Positions 29,765 through 41,000 of a stretch of DNA of 64,000 nucleotides are shown one piece after another. The notes under the pieces are model-generated. The model searched no databases, was not told the DNA's origin, and saw only the letters and a list, made by a program, of their open reading frames with translations. Numbering within the stretch: position 1 is the first letter of the stretch; each line of letters opens with the position of its first letter. The stretch comes from Skeletonema tropicum (Eukaryota > Bacillariophyta > Thalassiosirophyceae > Thalassiosirales > Thalassiosiraceae): assembly GCA_037178625.1 (NCBI GenBank), contig CM074146.1, forward strand, positions 620,001 through 684,000, read 5' to 3'. The position numbers and the translations under genes were made by a program.

Positions 29765-32700
29765 TTATTTAGTAGACGGCTGGAGAGAGATTGAAGGCAA
29801 TTGCCTTGGCACAGATGAAGACGCACTCGATACAGATGGATTCAACGACGGAGTCGAAGATGGTTGTCCACTTGGCTCTGATGAAGGAGACGTAGATGCT
29901 GATGGATTCAATGACGGAGACGAAGATGGTTGTGCACTTGGTTCAGGCGAAGGAGCAATAGACGCCGATGGATTCAACGAGGGAGCCAAAGATGGTTGCG
30001 CACTTGGTTCAGAAGAAGGAGCAATAGACAAAGATGGATTCAATGAGGGAGTCATAGATGGTTCTGCACTTGGCTCTGATGAAGGAGCACTAGTCACCGA
30101 TGGATTCAATGACGGAGACGAAGATGGTGGTCCACTTGGCTCTGATGAAGGAGACGTAGATACTGATGGATTCAAATTCAAAGACGGAGCCAACGATGGT
30201 TGTGCACTTGGTTCAGACGAAGGAGCACTAGACACCGATGGATTCAACGAAGAAGTCGAAGATGGTTGTCCACTTGGCTCTGATGAAGGAGACGTAGATA
30301 CTGATGGATTCAATGACGGAGACAAAGATGGTTGTACACTTGGCTCTGATGAAGGCGCACTAGATACTGATGGATTCAATGACGGAGACAAAGATGGTTG
30401 TCCACTTGGTTCAGAGAAAGGCGCACTAGACACCGATGGATTCATCGACGGAGTCGAAGATAATTGTACACTAGGTTCAGACGAAGGAGCACTAGACACC
30501 GATGGATTCATCGAAGGAGTCGAAGATGGTTGTTCACTTGGCTCTGATGAAGGAGACGTAGATACTGATGGATTCAACGAGGGAGCCAAAGATGGTTGTC
30601 CACTTGGTTCAGACGAAGGCGCACTAGATACTGATGGATTCAATGACGGAGACGAAGATGGTGGTCCACTTGGTTCAGAGAAAGGCGCACTAGACACCGA
30701 TGGATTCATCGACGGAGTCGAAGATAATTGTACACTAGGTTCAGACGAAGGAGCACTAGACACCGATGGATTCATCGAAGGAGTCGAAGATGGTTGTCCA
30801 CTTGGCTCTGATGAAGGAGACGTAGATACTGATGGATTCAATGACGAAGACAAAGATGGTTGTACACTTGACTCTGATGAAGGCGCACTAGATACTGATG
30901 GATTCAATGACGGAGACAAAGATGGTTGTCCACTTGGTTCAGAGAAAGGCGCACTAGACACCGATGGATTCATCGACGGAGTCGAAGATAATTGTACACT
31001 AGGTTCAGACGAAGGAGCACTAGACACCGATGGATTCATCGAAGGAGTCGAAGATGGTTGTTCACTTGGCTCTGATGAAGGAGACGTAGATACTGATGGA
31101 TTCAACGAGGGAGCCAAAGATGGTTGTCCACTTGGTTCAGACGAAGGCGTACTAGACACCGATGGATTCAACGACGGAGTCGAAGATGGTTGAGCACTTG
31201 GTTTAGACGAAGGAGCACTAGACACCGATGGATTCAATGAGGGAGTCGAAGATGGTTGTACACTTGGCTCTGATGAAGGCGCACTAGATACTGATGGATT
31301 CAACGACGGAGTCGAAGATGGTTGTCCACTTGGTTCAGAGAAAGGCGCACTAGACACCGATGGATTCAACGACGGAGTCGAAGATGGTTGTCCACTTGGT
31401 TCATACGAAGGAGCAATAGACAACGATGGATTCATCGAAGGAGTCGAAGATGGTTGTTTACTTGGCCCTGATGAAGGTGACGTAGATACTGATGGATTCA
31501 ATGACGGAGACGAAGATGGTTGTGCACTTGGTTGAGAAGAAGGAGCACTAGACACCGATGGATTCAACGACGGAGTCGTAGATGGTTGGGTACTTGGCTC
31601 TGATGAAGGAGCACTAGACACTGATGGATTCAACGAGGGAGCCAAAGATGGTGGAGGGATTGATAGATTGGGAGAGTTGGCGGGAGGAAGAGACACACTA
31701 CCACTTCCACAATAGCAGCAATTCTCTGTTGCTGGTCCCATATCTCCTGCATAGGCGTCAGCTAAAGAACACAAGTCATAGACTTTATAAAATCCACACT
31801 CAGAACCATACCCATCCTTCCAGTTGGGCTTGTCGAAACATGACTTTGTCGAATATTGTTGTGCACTTGGTTCAGACGAAGGAGCACTAGACACCGATGG
31901 ATTCAACGAAGGAGTCGAAGATGGTCGTCCACTTGGCTCTGATGAAGGAGACATAGATACTGATGGATTCAAAGAGGGAGCTGAAGATGGTTGTCCAATT
32001 GGTTCAGACGAAGGCGTACTAGACACCGATGGATTCAATGAGGGAGTCGAAGATGGTTGAGCACTTGCTTTAGACGAAGGAGCACTAGACACCGATGGAT
32101 TCAATGAGGGAGTCGAAGATGGTCGTCCACTTGGCTCTGATGAAGGAGCACTAGATACTGATGGATTCAAAGAGGGAGTCGAAGATGGATGTCCGCTTGG
32201 CTCTGACGAAGGAGCAGTAGACACCGATGGATTCATCGACGGAGTCGAAGATGGATGTCCACTTGGCTCTGATGAAGGAGCACTAGACACCGATGGATTC
32301 AACGACGGAGTCGAAGATGGTTGTCCACTTGGCTCTGATGAAGGAGCACTAGACACCGATGGATTCAACGACGGAGTCGAAGATGGTTGTCCACTTGGCT
32401 CTGATGAAGGAGCACTAGACACTGATGGATTCATCGACGGAGTCGAAGATGGTTGTCCGCTTGGCTCTGATGAAGGAGCACTAGACACCGATGGATTCAA
32501 CGACGGAGTCGAAGATGGTTGTCCACTTGGCTCTGATGAAGGAGCACTAGACACCGATGGATTCAATGACAGAATCGAGGATGGTGGAGGGCTTGATAGA
32601 TTTGGAGAGTTGGTAGAAGGAAGAGACACAATGCCACTTCCACAATAGCAGCAATTTTCTGTTGCTGGTCCCATATCTCCTGCAAAGGCGTCAGCTAAAG

Positions 32701-35700
32701 AACACAAGTCATAGACTTTATACAATCCACACCCAGAACCATACCCATCCTTCCAGTTGGGCTTGTCGAAACATGACTTTGTCGAAGATGGTTGTGCAAA
32801 TGTTTCAGATGAAGAAGCACTAGACACCGATGGATTCATCGACGGAGTAAAAGATGGTTGTCCACTTGGCTCTGATGAAGGCGCACTAGATACGGATGGA
32901 TTCAACGAGGGAGCTGAAGATGGTTGAGCACTTGGTTCAGACGATGGAGCACTAGACACCGATGGATTCAACGAGGGAGTCGAAGATGGTTGTTCACTTG
33001 GTTCAGATGAAGGAGCACTAGACACCGATGGATTCATCGACGGAGTCGAAAATGGTTGTCCACTTGGCTCTGATGAAGGCGCACTAGACACTGATGTATT
33101 CAATGAGGGAGCCAAAGATGGTTGTCCACTTGGCTCTGATGAAGGAGCACTAGACACCGATGGATTCATCGACGGAGTCAAAGATGGTTGTCCGCTTGGC
33201 TCTGATGAAGGAGCACTAGACACCGATGGATTCATCGACGGAGTCGAAGATGGTTGTCCACTTGGCTCTGATGAAGGAGCACTAGACACCGATGGATTCA
33301 ATGACAGAATCGAGGATGGTGGAGGGCTTGATAGATTTGGAGAGTTGGTAGAAGGAAGAGACACAATGCCACTTCCACAATAGCAGCAATTTTCTGTTGC
33401 TGGTCCCATATCTCCTGCAAAGGCGTCAGCTAAAGAACACAAGTCATAGACTTTATACAATCCACACCCAGAACCATACCCATCCTTCCAGTTGGGCTTG
33501 TCGAAACATGACTTTGTCGAAGATGGTTGTGCAAATGTTTCAGATGAAGAAGCACTAGACACCGATGGATTCATCGACGGAGTAAAAGATGGTTGTCCAC
33601 TTGGCTCTGATGAAGGCGCACTAGATACGGATGGATTCAACGAGGGAGCTGAAGATGGTTGAGCACTTGGTTCAGACGATGGAGCACTAGACACCGATGG
33701 ATTCAACGAGGGAGTCGAAGATGGTTGTTCACTTGGTTCAGATGAAGGAGCACTAGACACCGATGGATTCATCGACGGAGTCGAAAATGGTTGTCCACTT
33801 GGCTCTGATGAAGGCGCACTAGACACTGATGTATTCAATGAGGGAGCCAAAGATGGTTGTCCACTTGGCTCTGATGAAGGAGCACTAGACACCGATGGAT
33901 TCATCGACGGAGTCAAAGATGGTTGTCCGCTTGGCTCTGATGAAGGAGCACTAGACACCGATGGATTCATCGACGGAGTCGAAGATGGTTGTCCACTTGG
34001 CTCTGATGAAGGAGCACTATACACTGATGGATTCAACGACAGAGTCGAACCACTTCCACAATAGCAGCAATTTTCTGTTGCTGGTCCCATATCTCCTGCA
34101 AAGGCGTCAGCTAAAGAACACAAGTCATAGACTTTATACACTTCACACCCAGAACCATACCCATCCTTCCAGTTGGGCTTGTCGAAACATGACTTTGTCG
34201 AAGATGGTTGTGCACTTGGCTCTGATGAAGGAGCACTAGACACCGATGGATTCAACGAAGGAGTCGAAGATGGTTGTCCACTTGGCTCTGATGAAGGCGC
34301 ACTTGACACTGATGGATTCAACGAGGGAGCTGAAGATGGTTGTGGACTTGGTTCAGACGAAGGCGCACTAGAAACCGATGGATTCAACGACGGAGTCGAA
34401 CCACTTCCACAATAGCAGCAATTCTCTGTTGCTGGTCCCATATCTCCTGCGAAGGCGTCAGCTAAAGAACACAAGTCATAGACTTTATACACTTCACACC
34501 CAGAACCATACCCATCCTTCCAGTTGGGCTTGTCGAAACATGACTTTGTCGAAGATGGTTGTGCACTTGGCTCTGATGAAGGAGCACTAGACACCGATGG
34601 ATTCAACGAAGGAGTCGAAGATGGTTGTCCACTTGGCTCTGATGAAGGCGCACTAGATACTGATGGATTCAACGAGGGAGCTGAAGATGGTTGTGGACTT
34701 GGTTCAGACGAAGGCGCACTAGAAACCGATGGATTCAACGACGGAGTCGAACCACTTCCACAATAGCAGCAATTCTCTGATGCTGGTCCCATATCTCCTG
34801 CAAACGCGTCAGCTGAAGAACACAAGTCATAGACTTTATACACTCCACACCCAGAACCATACCCATCCTTCCAGTTGGGCGTATCCAAACAGAATTCTGG
34901 AGGAGTAGATGAAATTGATGAAACCGATGGGGAGCTTGATGGAGAACTTGTCGGAGAGGTTGAAGGAGTATCTGAGGACTTTGTTGGGGTGATTGTAAAT
35001 GTCGGAGAGTTGATGGGAGAGAGAGAAACACCTGCACCTCTACAATAGCAGCAATTCTCTGTTGCTGGGCCCATGTTTCCTGCATATTGGTCGGTATTGA
35101 GACATCCAGATCCTGGCGCTATATATGTTTCATACCAATCACACCCATCACCAGCATAATCCTTCCAGTTGGGCGTATCCAAACAGAACTCTGGAGGATT
35201 AGATGAAATTGATGAAATCGATGGAGAGCTTGTGATTGTTGAAGAGGTTGAAGTTGAAGCAGCAGTTGACCCTATTGTTTGGGGAGATTGTGATTGTCGG
35301 AGAGTTGATGGGAGAGAGAGAAACACCTGCACCTCTACAATAGCAGCAATTCTCTGTTGCGGGACCCATGTTTCCTGCATATTGGTCGGTATTGAGACAT
35401 CCAGATCCTGGCGCTATATATGTTTCATACCAATCACACCCATCACCAGCATAATCCTTCCAGTTGGGCGTATCCAAACAGAACTCTGGAGGATTAGATG
35501 AAATTGATGAAATCGATGGAGAGCTTGTGATTGTTGAAGAGGTTGAAGTTGAAGCAGCAGTTGACCCTATTGTTGGGGAGATTGTGATTGTCGGAGAGTT
35601 GATGGGAGAGAGAGAAACACCTGCACCTCTACAATAGCAGCAATTCTCTGTTGCGGGGCCCATATCTCCTGCCCAGCCGTCAGCAGAATAACACAAGTTG

Positions 35701-36427
35701 GAATAATCATAATCTTTATACCAATCACACCCATGACCCCATATATCCTTCCAGTTGGGAGTGTCGAAACATGTCGCTGAGTCGAACTGCATACGACGAT
35801 GATTGCTAGTACTAGTACCCGCTGGAGAGAATATGGGAGGCGGCGCAACACTTGACGCTGGCAATGGACTCATAATAACTTCGGCTTCAGGCGATGCTGC
35901 ATTATCATCATCCAATAGCGATAGATGTTCCCTTTGCCTTTCACGAAGGTATCTTGATGCAGACGGCGGGAATGCTGGAGGAGCTAACCTCTGCCCCTCC
36001 GACCCACCAATTTGATGAATGAACGAGAGCGAGAAAATCAACGTGACGATGGAGCGAAATGCGATCAACTTTAGTGAAATAAAGCCGCCAGCCTTTTTCT
36101 GTTTGCGAGGTTTCTTCTTCTTGCTCTTCGCCGCCAATTTTTCCTCCTTCGTCTTCGTTGCGGCGACCGTATCTTTCAACTGCTGATCAGACGCCGCATC
36201 ATCAGATGATTCAACTGCATGATGCCCGGCTGTCGCTGCCGCTGCTCTCTCGTCGAGGAAGCGAGATAGCAGTTCTTTCATAAGATCCTCCTTCAAAGCC
36301 AAAGCTGCGGCCAACTCCAACTGATTATTATTTTTGAGCGTCATGACTTCCTGCAAAGTTTCTTCGATGATTTGGAGACGACGCCACTCTTTGACGGCGA
36401 CGGGGGAAGGGAGCGTAGTGATGTCCA
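29765..36427 (-). CDS. Type II membrane protein with six-Cys modules and Ser/Pro repeats (unit 3, one frameshift)
   Basis: The ATG of the conserved MDITTLPSP start is near 36427. The cytoplasmic helical region, Lys cluster, membrane segment and first two Cys modules are in one frame to about 35280. A single extra T there (GTTTGGGGAG at 35277-35286; the adjacent duplicate at 35571 has GTTGGGGAG) moves the rest into the frame that stays open from ~35380 to 29765 (about 1870 codons). Total would be about 2200 residues with roughly ten Cys modules. The N-terminal part differs from units 1 and 2; the 3' two thirds follow unit 1. The extra T could be a real mutation or a sequencing error. Confidence 0.75.
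29812..34770 (-). repeat. Coding 66-bp minisatellite (unit 3)
   Basis: Same 22-codon Ser/Pro repeat as in unit 1 with a higher copy number. The last part (~29812-31650) nearly matches 6470-8040 of unit 1 but has an additional block of repeats. Confidence 0.9.
32571..34040 (-). repeat. 735-bp in-frame tandem duplication inside the unit 3 gene
   Basis: The block containing one six-Cys module plus its Ser/Pro repeats occurs twice with an exact 735-bp offset (AGAATCGAGG at 32571 and 33306). 735 bp is 245 codons, so the frame is kept. Unit 1 has one such block. The two copies are almost identical, so the duplication is very recent. Confidence 0.85.
34895..35655 (-). repeat. ~300-bp duplication with the EFCLDTPNWKDYAGDGC module
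   Basis: Two near-identical copies of one Cys module with its Thr/Ser linker stand side by side (~35045-35340 and ~35345-35640). They differ by the extra T at 35278-35280 that shifts the reading frame. Confidence 0.75.
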
Positions 36428-36944
36428 TGATAATAATTCGAGCGATTGAGGTATTAAGTAGACGATGATGTATTTGATGTTGTATTATCTGGGATCCATT
36501 AGCCATTCGCATGTTCTGAATGCAGCATAGCCAATTCCAATTCGCAATTTCAATTTGAATGGGAGTTCTCAATCTCGTGAAGACAGCTGTAGCTCTAGCC
36601 ATGCAGCGCAGCCATGCAGCATAGCCATGGCATGCAGCATAGCCAATTCGCAATTAATTTGGGAGTTCTCAATTCTCAAATCTCGTGAAGAAGCTGTACT
36701 TACGATAAGTACATATTATTTGATTGAAATGGTCTTGGAATGTGGTTATGCGGTACTCGATTCTGTCTTTGGCGGTACTCTGTTCCTTGAATCGAAGTCA
36801 AAAGTAGTCATAAGTAGTCTTCTTCGAGCCACGACATTCGGATGGCGAAGAATACAACGCCTTCAACACTATGCGTTGCCAGCGGCAGCGCACGGCGGAG
36901 GTGAAACTTCCTCATATCTCTTTGATTCAGCCTCCATAGCATAT
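36428..36944. other. 5' region of the unit 3 large gene, end of the tandem array
   Basis: Diverged homologue of 11781-12230. It includes the same CATGCAGCATAGCCAATT repeats and the CTTCTTCGAGC boundary motif. The sequence at 36820-36940 resembles the start of unit 1 (320-450), so it marks the beginning of a fourth unit that is not continued. Confidence 0.5.
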
Positions 36945-37275
36945 CATATCACTTAGGAAATTAGGTAAATGTTGCATTATCGCTACCTAGACATCATTGA
37001 ACCAAAAATTGGAGTCTTCATACGCCGAGGGCAGAGAACCAAACAGCGTCGCAGTCGGGACCACGGGAGAGAGTTGTCTCTCCTACCACAGCTCGTTTAA
37101 AGCCCGGGATATATTGACATGGATGTCAATAAGCCTGTATACAGGCGAGATGTGTATACACAAATACAAGTATTTGCACGAGAGTATAAGCATATACCCA
37201 TCTCTATCCGTGGTTGTTTTGACCGCGTCGAAGTGCGCTTGAGCCTGCTGGCGACGTATATCAAGAAGACTTCAC
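36945..37275 (+). repeat. Inverted repeat, left arm (~330 bp)
   Basis: Runs from TAGGAAATTAGGTAAATG through a GCCCGGGATAT centre to a TATCAAGAAG end and is matched in reverse orientation by 45128-45455. The two arms are well matched at both ends and diverged in the middle. They bracket 8.2 kb that contains the GCN2-type gene. Confidence 0.7.
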
Positions 37276-38083
37276 TTGCCGCTTTCACTGACCCGGGTGC
37301 AGGGTCGTCCATTCGAGTATGGTGGTCGTGGAAAGCTTACGAGGTACTCCATCCTGTCTTTGGCACCAATCACAATCACAACATAACAATATGTACCAAC
37401 TTCAAGGAGAAAGTTTGATGTCGGAAGCGGTTCACCTTTTTCGGTACGTATTCAGTTCTGTCTCGCACCAATCACAAAGACAAGTTCATACTCTTATGTA
37501 AAAGTCCGCAATGATCAGCCGCTAACCAACCACCAGCAACAGCGCATTTCTATTGTGGAATTGTCAAAACGAAGAAGGAAGGATCCGTAGATTCATAACA
37601 GAAATCAAACGCTTTAAGTCGAAGGCAACTGACAACCTCAACCTACACCACCATCCGTCAATACATTACTGCTACCAACTGTTCTCATCATGATAAGGAG
37701 CATTAGACCCTGGTCCCTGGAATTTTCACTTGTTAAAGTTGGACGTCACTGTAGGCACAATACTGCCCGAGCGATCATTTGCCTCAGTGTAACTTGTCCT
37801 ACTGCGTGAATGCTCTCCGTCGAATGCACTTTGCCGAGAGTTTTGTTTGAATTGAATGAAGTACTATCGTTCAGCATCATTCTGGTTCTGCTTTGAATCT
37901 GCGTTCTGCATTTACTTTCTAGTTCGGTGCACAATGATACAGCTAGATTAATCCATGAGATTGACAAGCGCTATGTCGACAGAATAGTATCTTTTTAGAT
38001 GATCACGCCATAAGCTGATTGATCCAATGACTGATTCCTACCTCGCTAAGAGAAACGTGTAACATACAGCTGCGCCTTCACCT
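37276..38083. other. Intergenic, 3' of the GCN2-type gene
   Basis: No gene seen. It contains diverged echoes of the unit-end sequence (GGTACTC...TTCTGTCT near 37345 and 37445, compare 36750). Confidence 0.4.
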
Positions 38084-41000
38084 TCAAGACATCCTTATAA
38101 AATCCATAGCATCATCTATTGTACTATACAAAAAGAATGTCAATCTTCCCTGAGTCCTTCTAGATATACTGTCAATTGCATACATCAGAGTTCGAAGGGT
38201 CTTTTTGTGGCCTGGAAATTTCGTCGCGATATCATTGCTTATCAAAGATTCAAGGCCATCAAAGATCAAGCACGATCCTAGCTCCCGAACTATCCGGAAA
38301 GGCAAATCGACTGCAATCACAGGAGTTGCAAAATCGAACAATGCATTGCCTAAGTGATCCATCATCTTTTGAGAGGTTGACTTCATCACTTTCTTCACCC
38401 GTTTCCACTGGGAGGAATTGATTCGGTTTGAGTCGTCAAAGTATTGGTCGTTGTCAACATAGATGCATTCTATATCAAAATTGCCACTGTGCGATTGTGT
38501 TGGTTGTATAGATGAGTCAATAGCGTTCGTTTGTTGACGTGTTGCAATATTTTCATCACTAATGTCGTTCACAGTTAAGCGCTCCATGATCAATGAAGAT
38601 AAAGTATTGAGAGCAACAATTTCTTCATTTCCATTGTAGTTGAAAAGAGGTCCCGTCCCGTGTGCAATAGTTGTTTGTCGTAGCTTGACGGATGACTTTC
38701 TGCTGAGGAGGTGAGGCTGAACGATAACAACGAATGGAATGTTCAATATTGCAGCTATACCGCAGATCATGTCAACGCTCCATTCATGAGGAGATTTCAC
38801 TTTGGAATCGCTCATAAAATTTTCCAGCAAGCTCATTGTGTAGCAGAGGCTATTGCGCAAGTATTCACAAGGTATCCCAGCCGACCACAAGAGGGACGCA
38901 ATAGATGCCCGCTCACCACATGTGGCAAGATCAAAACCGTTTTCACCGGTAACAATGCACTGAATAGGAGTCTCAAGGAAAGGATGGCCAATGCTGCGTC
39001 GCACACCTTCTAGGAAGGAGCGGCCCTGTCGTTTAGATAGTTGTTGCGATGCATCGATGTAAGCATCTTTGTATATTCGCTCGACCATTCTACCCACAAA
39101 GAAGCGGACGCCCATGCAGAAAGGCACACTAGCTCCTGTGTATTCCTCCAACTGGACACTTCCAAAGTTCCCAGGCGGTCTAAATTGTCGTACAAGATCA
39201 TCATACCTCCCCCCTTCGGCGATTCTACTGCCTTTTCCTCCGTATGCATGCTTGCCCTTCGTCGCTTCAGCTTTCTCCTTCCCCTCAAAGAAGTCGTCCT
39301 GCAATAGGATGGCCTGAAAGAAAATGCCTCCCGACACTGTAGAATTGGATCTTTTAGAATAAGAACTACGGCTTGAAAAAAATATTCCATGACAAAAATA
39401 CTTAACTGTGCCGTCTCTTTTGACGCAATCCTAGATCAATAGAAATATATGCTGGAGAAGATATGTGTTCGTCCCCGTCAAACTTCTCATTCTGTTTCTG
39501 AATAGCAGGTACAACCCCCAAAGACTCCATCGCTTTCAAAAGTTGTTTCAGCTGATTGATAGTTCTTTTGACCTCTTGGAAACAATTCTTTGAAAGCTCT
39601 TTCGCCTGGTCTCCGCCCAAACTCATCACTTTGGAAGCAGATTTGAGTATTACGTCAAGTGCTTTGCTTGCATTCATTGGATACGGCAGACTTCCGTGAG
39701 AAACAAAAAGCCTTATGCGCTCGGCGACATTCTTGGGAAGATCATCATGAATAGAGAGTTGTCTATCAAGAAATTCCAGAAGATTGGCCTTGATTTCACG
39801 AGCCTTCCGCTTATATTTGCCCGAATGGCGCTGTTGATTGTTCAATTCTATTGGCGGACACGCCGTGCAAGTTGTAAAGATGTTCAGAATACTTTCCCGA
39901 ATCGTGTCAGAGTTGGGCACAAAAAGTAAATCAAGAATTGCATCGGAGAGTCTCGAGTGGGACAAACGCTACAACATTTGATCCAATCGTTAGTTAGTGC
40001 ACATGGATAAGGTAAGAGGTTTAACACAAGCAAGACAATGAGTGCTTGCACTTACTAAGAACCAAAGTGGAGATCTCAATGAAATGGGAGGGAGATTGAA
40101 ACTTTTTACTTCCATCGGAGCCAATACTTTGATAACTCGGCAGAGCACCAATACTGCCTCTGCTTCTAAGAATGGTTGATTGACCGATGATGCGTCTTGC
40201 ACAATATCAAATGATGCCTCAAGCAACTCTGAAACGATAAAAGATATACAGTAGTGAGCAGTACACGTGATTGGTCGATGCAAAGTGAACAAGCACTCGA
40301 AAACTCACCTTTAGGATGCCCCCCAGCATCAGATTCAAGGAAACACTTCCCTACTTCATAGCGTTTGATGTTGTTCGTAGCAGCACCTCCCCGCGATATT
40401 GCTCTGGCAAAGTTCACAGTAAGATCGGATTTCAAGACAAGTGCGGATCCCCTTTTGTTGAGAACCTGAGCTGGTTCATTCAAAGTTGCAATTAGATCCA
40501 ACGCATCGCGTGGCTTCAATAATGGAGATGGAAGATGCACAGCACCGTGAGATTGGAAGATTGTACTCAACTTTGAGCAGACGTAGTCAACCACTCGAGG
40601 ATCGGGACCAACTATTCCGTCGGCACCTAATACCGCTGCAGCTGTTGCCGAAGTCATGGCTGCTATTGTGGCCACTTGTTGAGGAGCACCACGCATCGAT
40701 TCGCCCTCCTTCCCACCACCCGTAACTACACCTACATGTTCAGCCCGTCTCAACGAAGTTATTGCCCCAGAAACAGCACACGAGCTCATTGGTGATGTAT
40801 AATTCATGCTGTGGCTTCCCCAATGAGACCCTTTGATGTGATCCAAAGTCGTTTTGAGAACATGAGCTGCAATTTCACGAGCATTGTTTGCTTTTAGGGC
40901 CACATCATTGTCATATGTCGTCAGAACATGTGCCGGCGTTTGCCGCTTGAAAATTTTGCTCAGTATTTGCTGATAACTTGTATCTGATTGTGGGTTGCTC

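Larger units (their letters stand above)
23640..36945. repeat. Tandem segmental duplication, unit 3 (mosaic)
   Basis: Third copy. The front (~23640-24810) shares the MITE and frameshifts of unit 2. From about 24870 the spacer and the 3' part of the large gene follow unit 1 nearly base for base. The 5' part of the large gene differs from both. The unit ends close to 36945, directly beside one arm of an inverted repeat. Confidence 0.85.
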
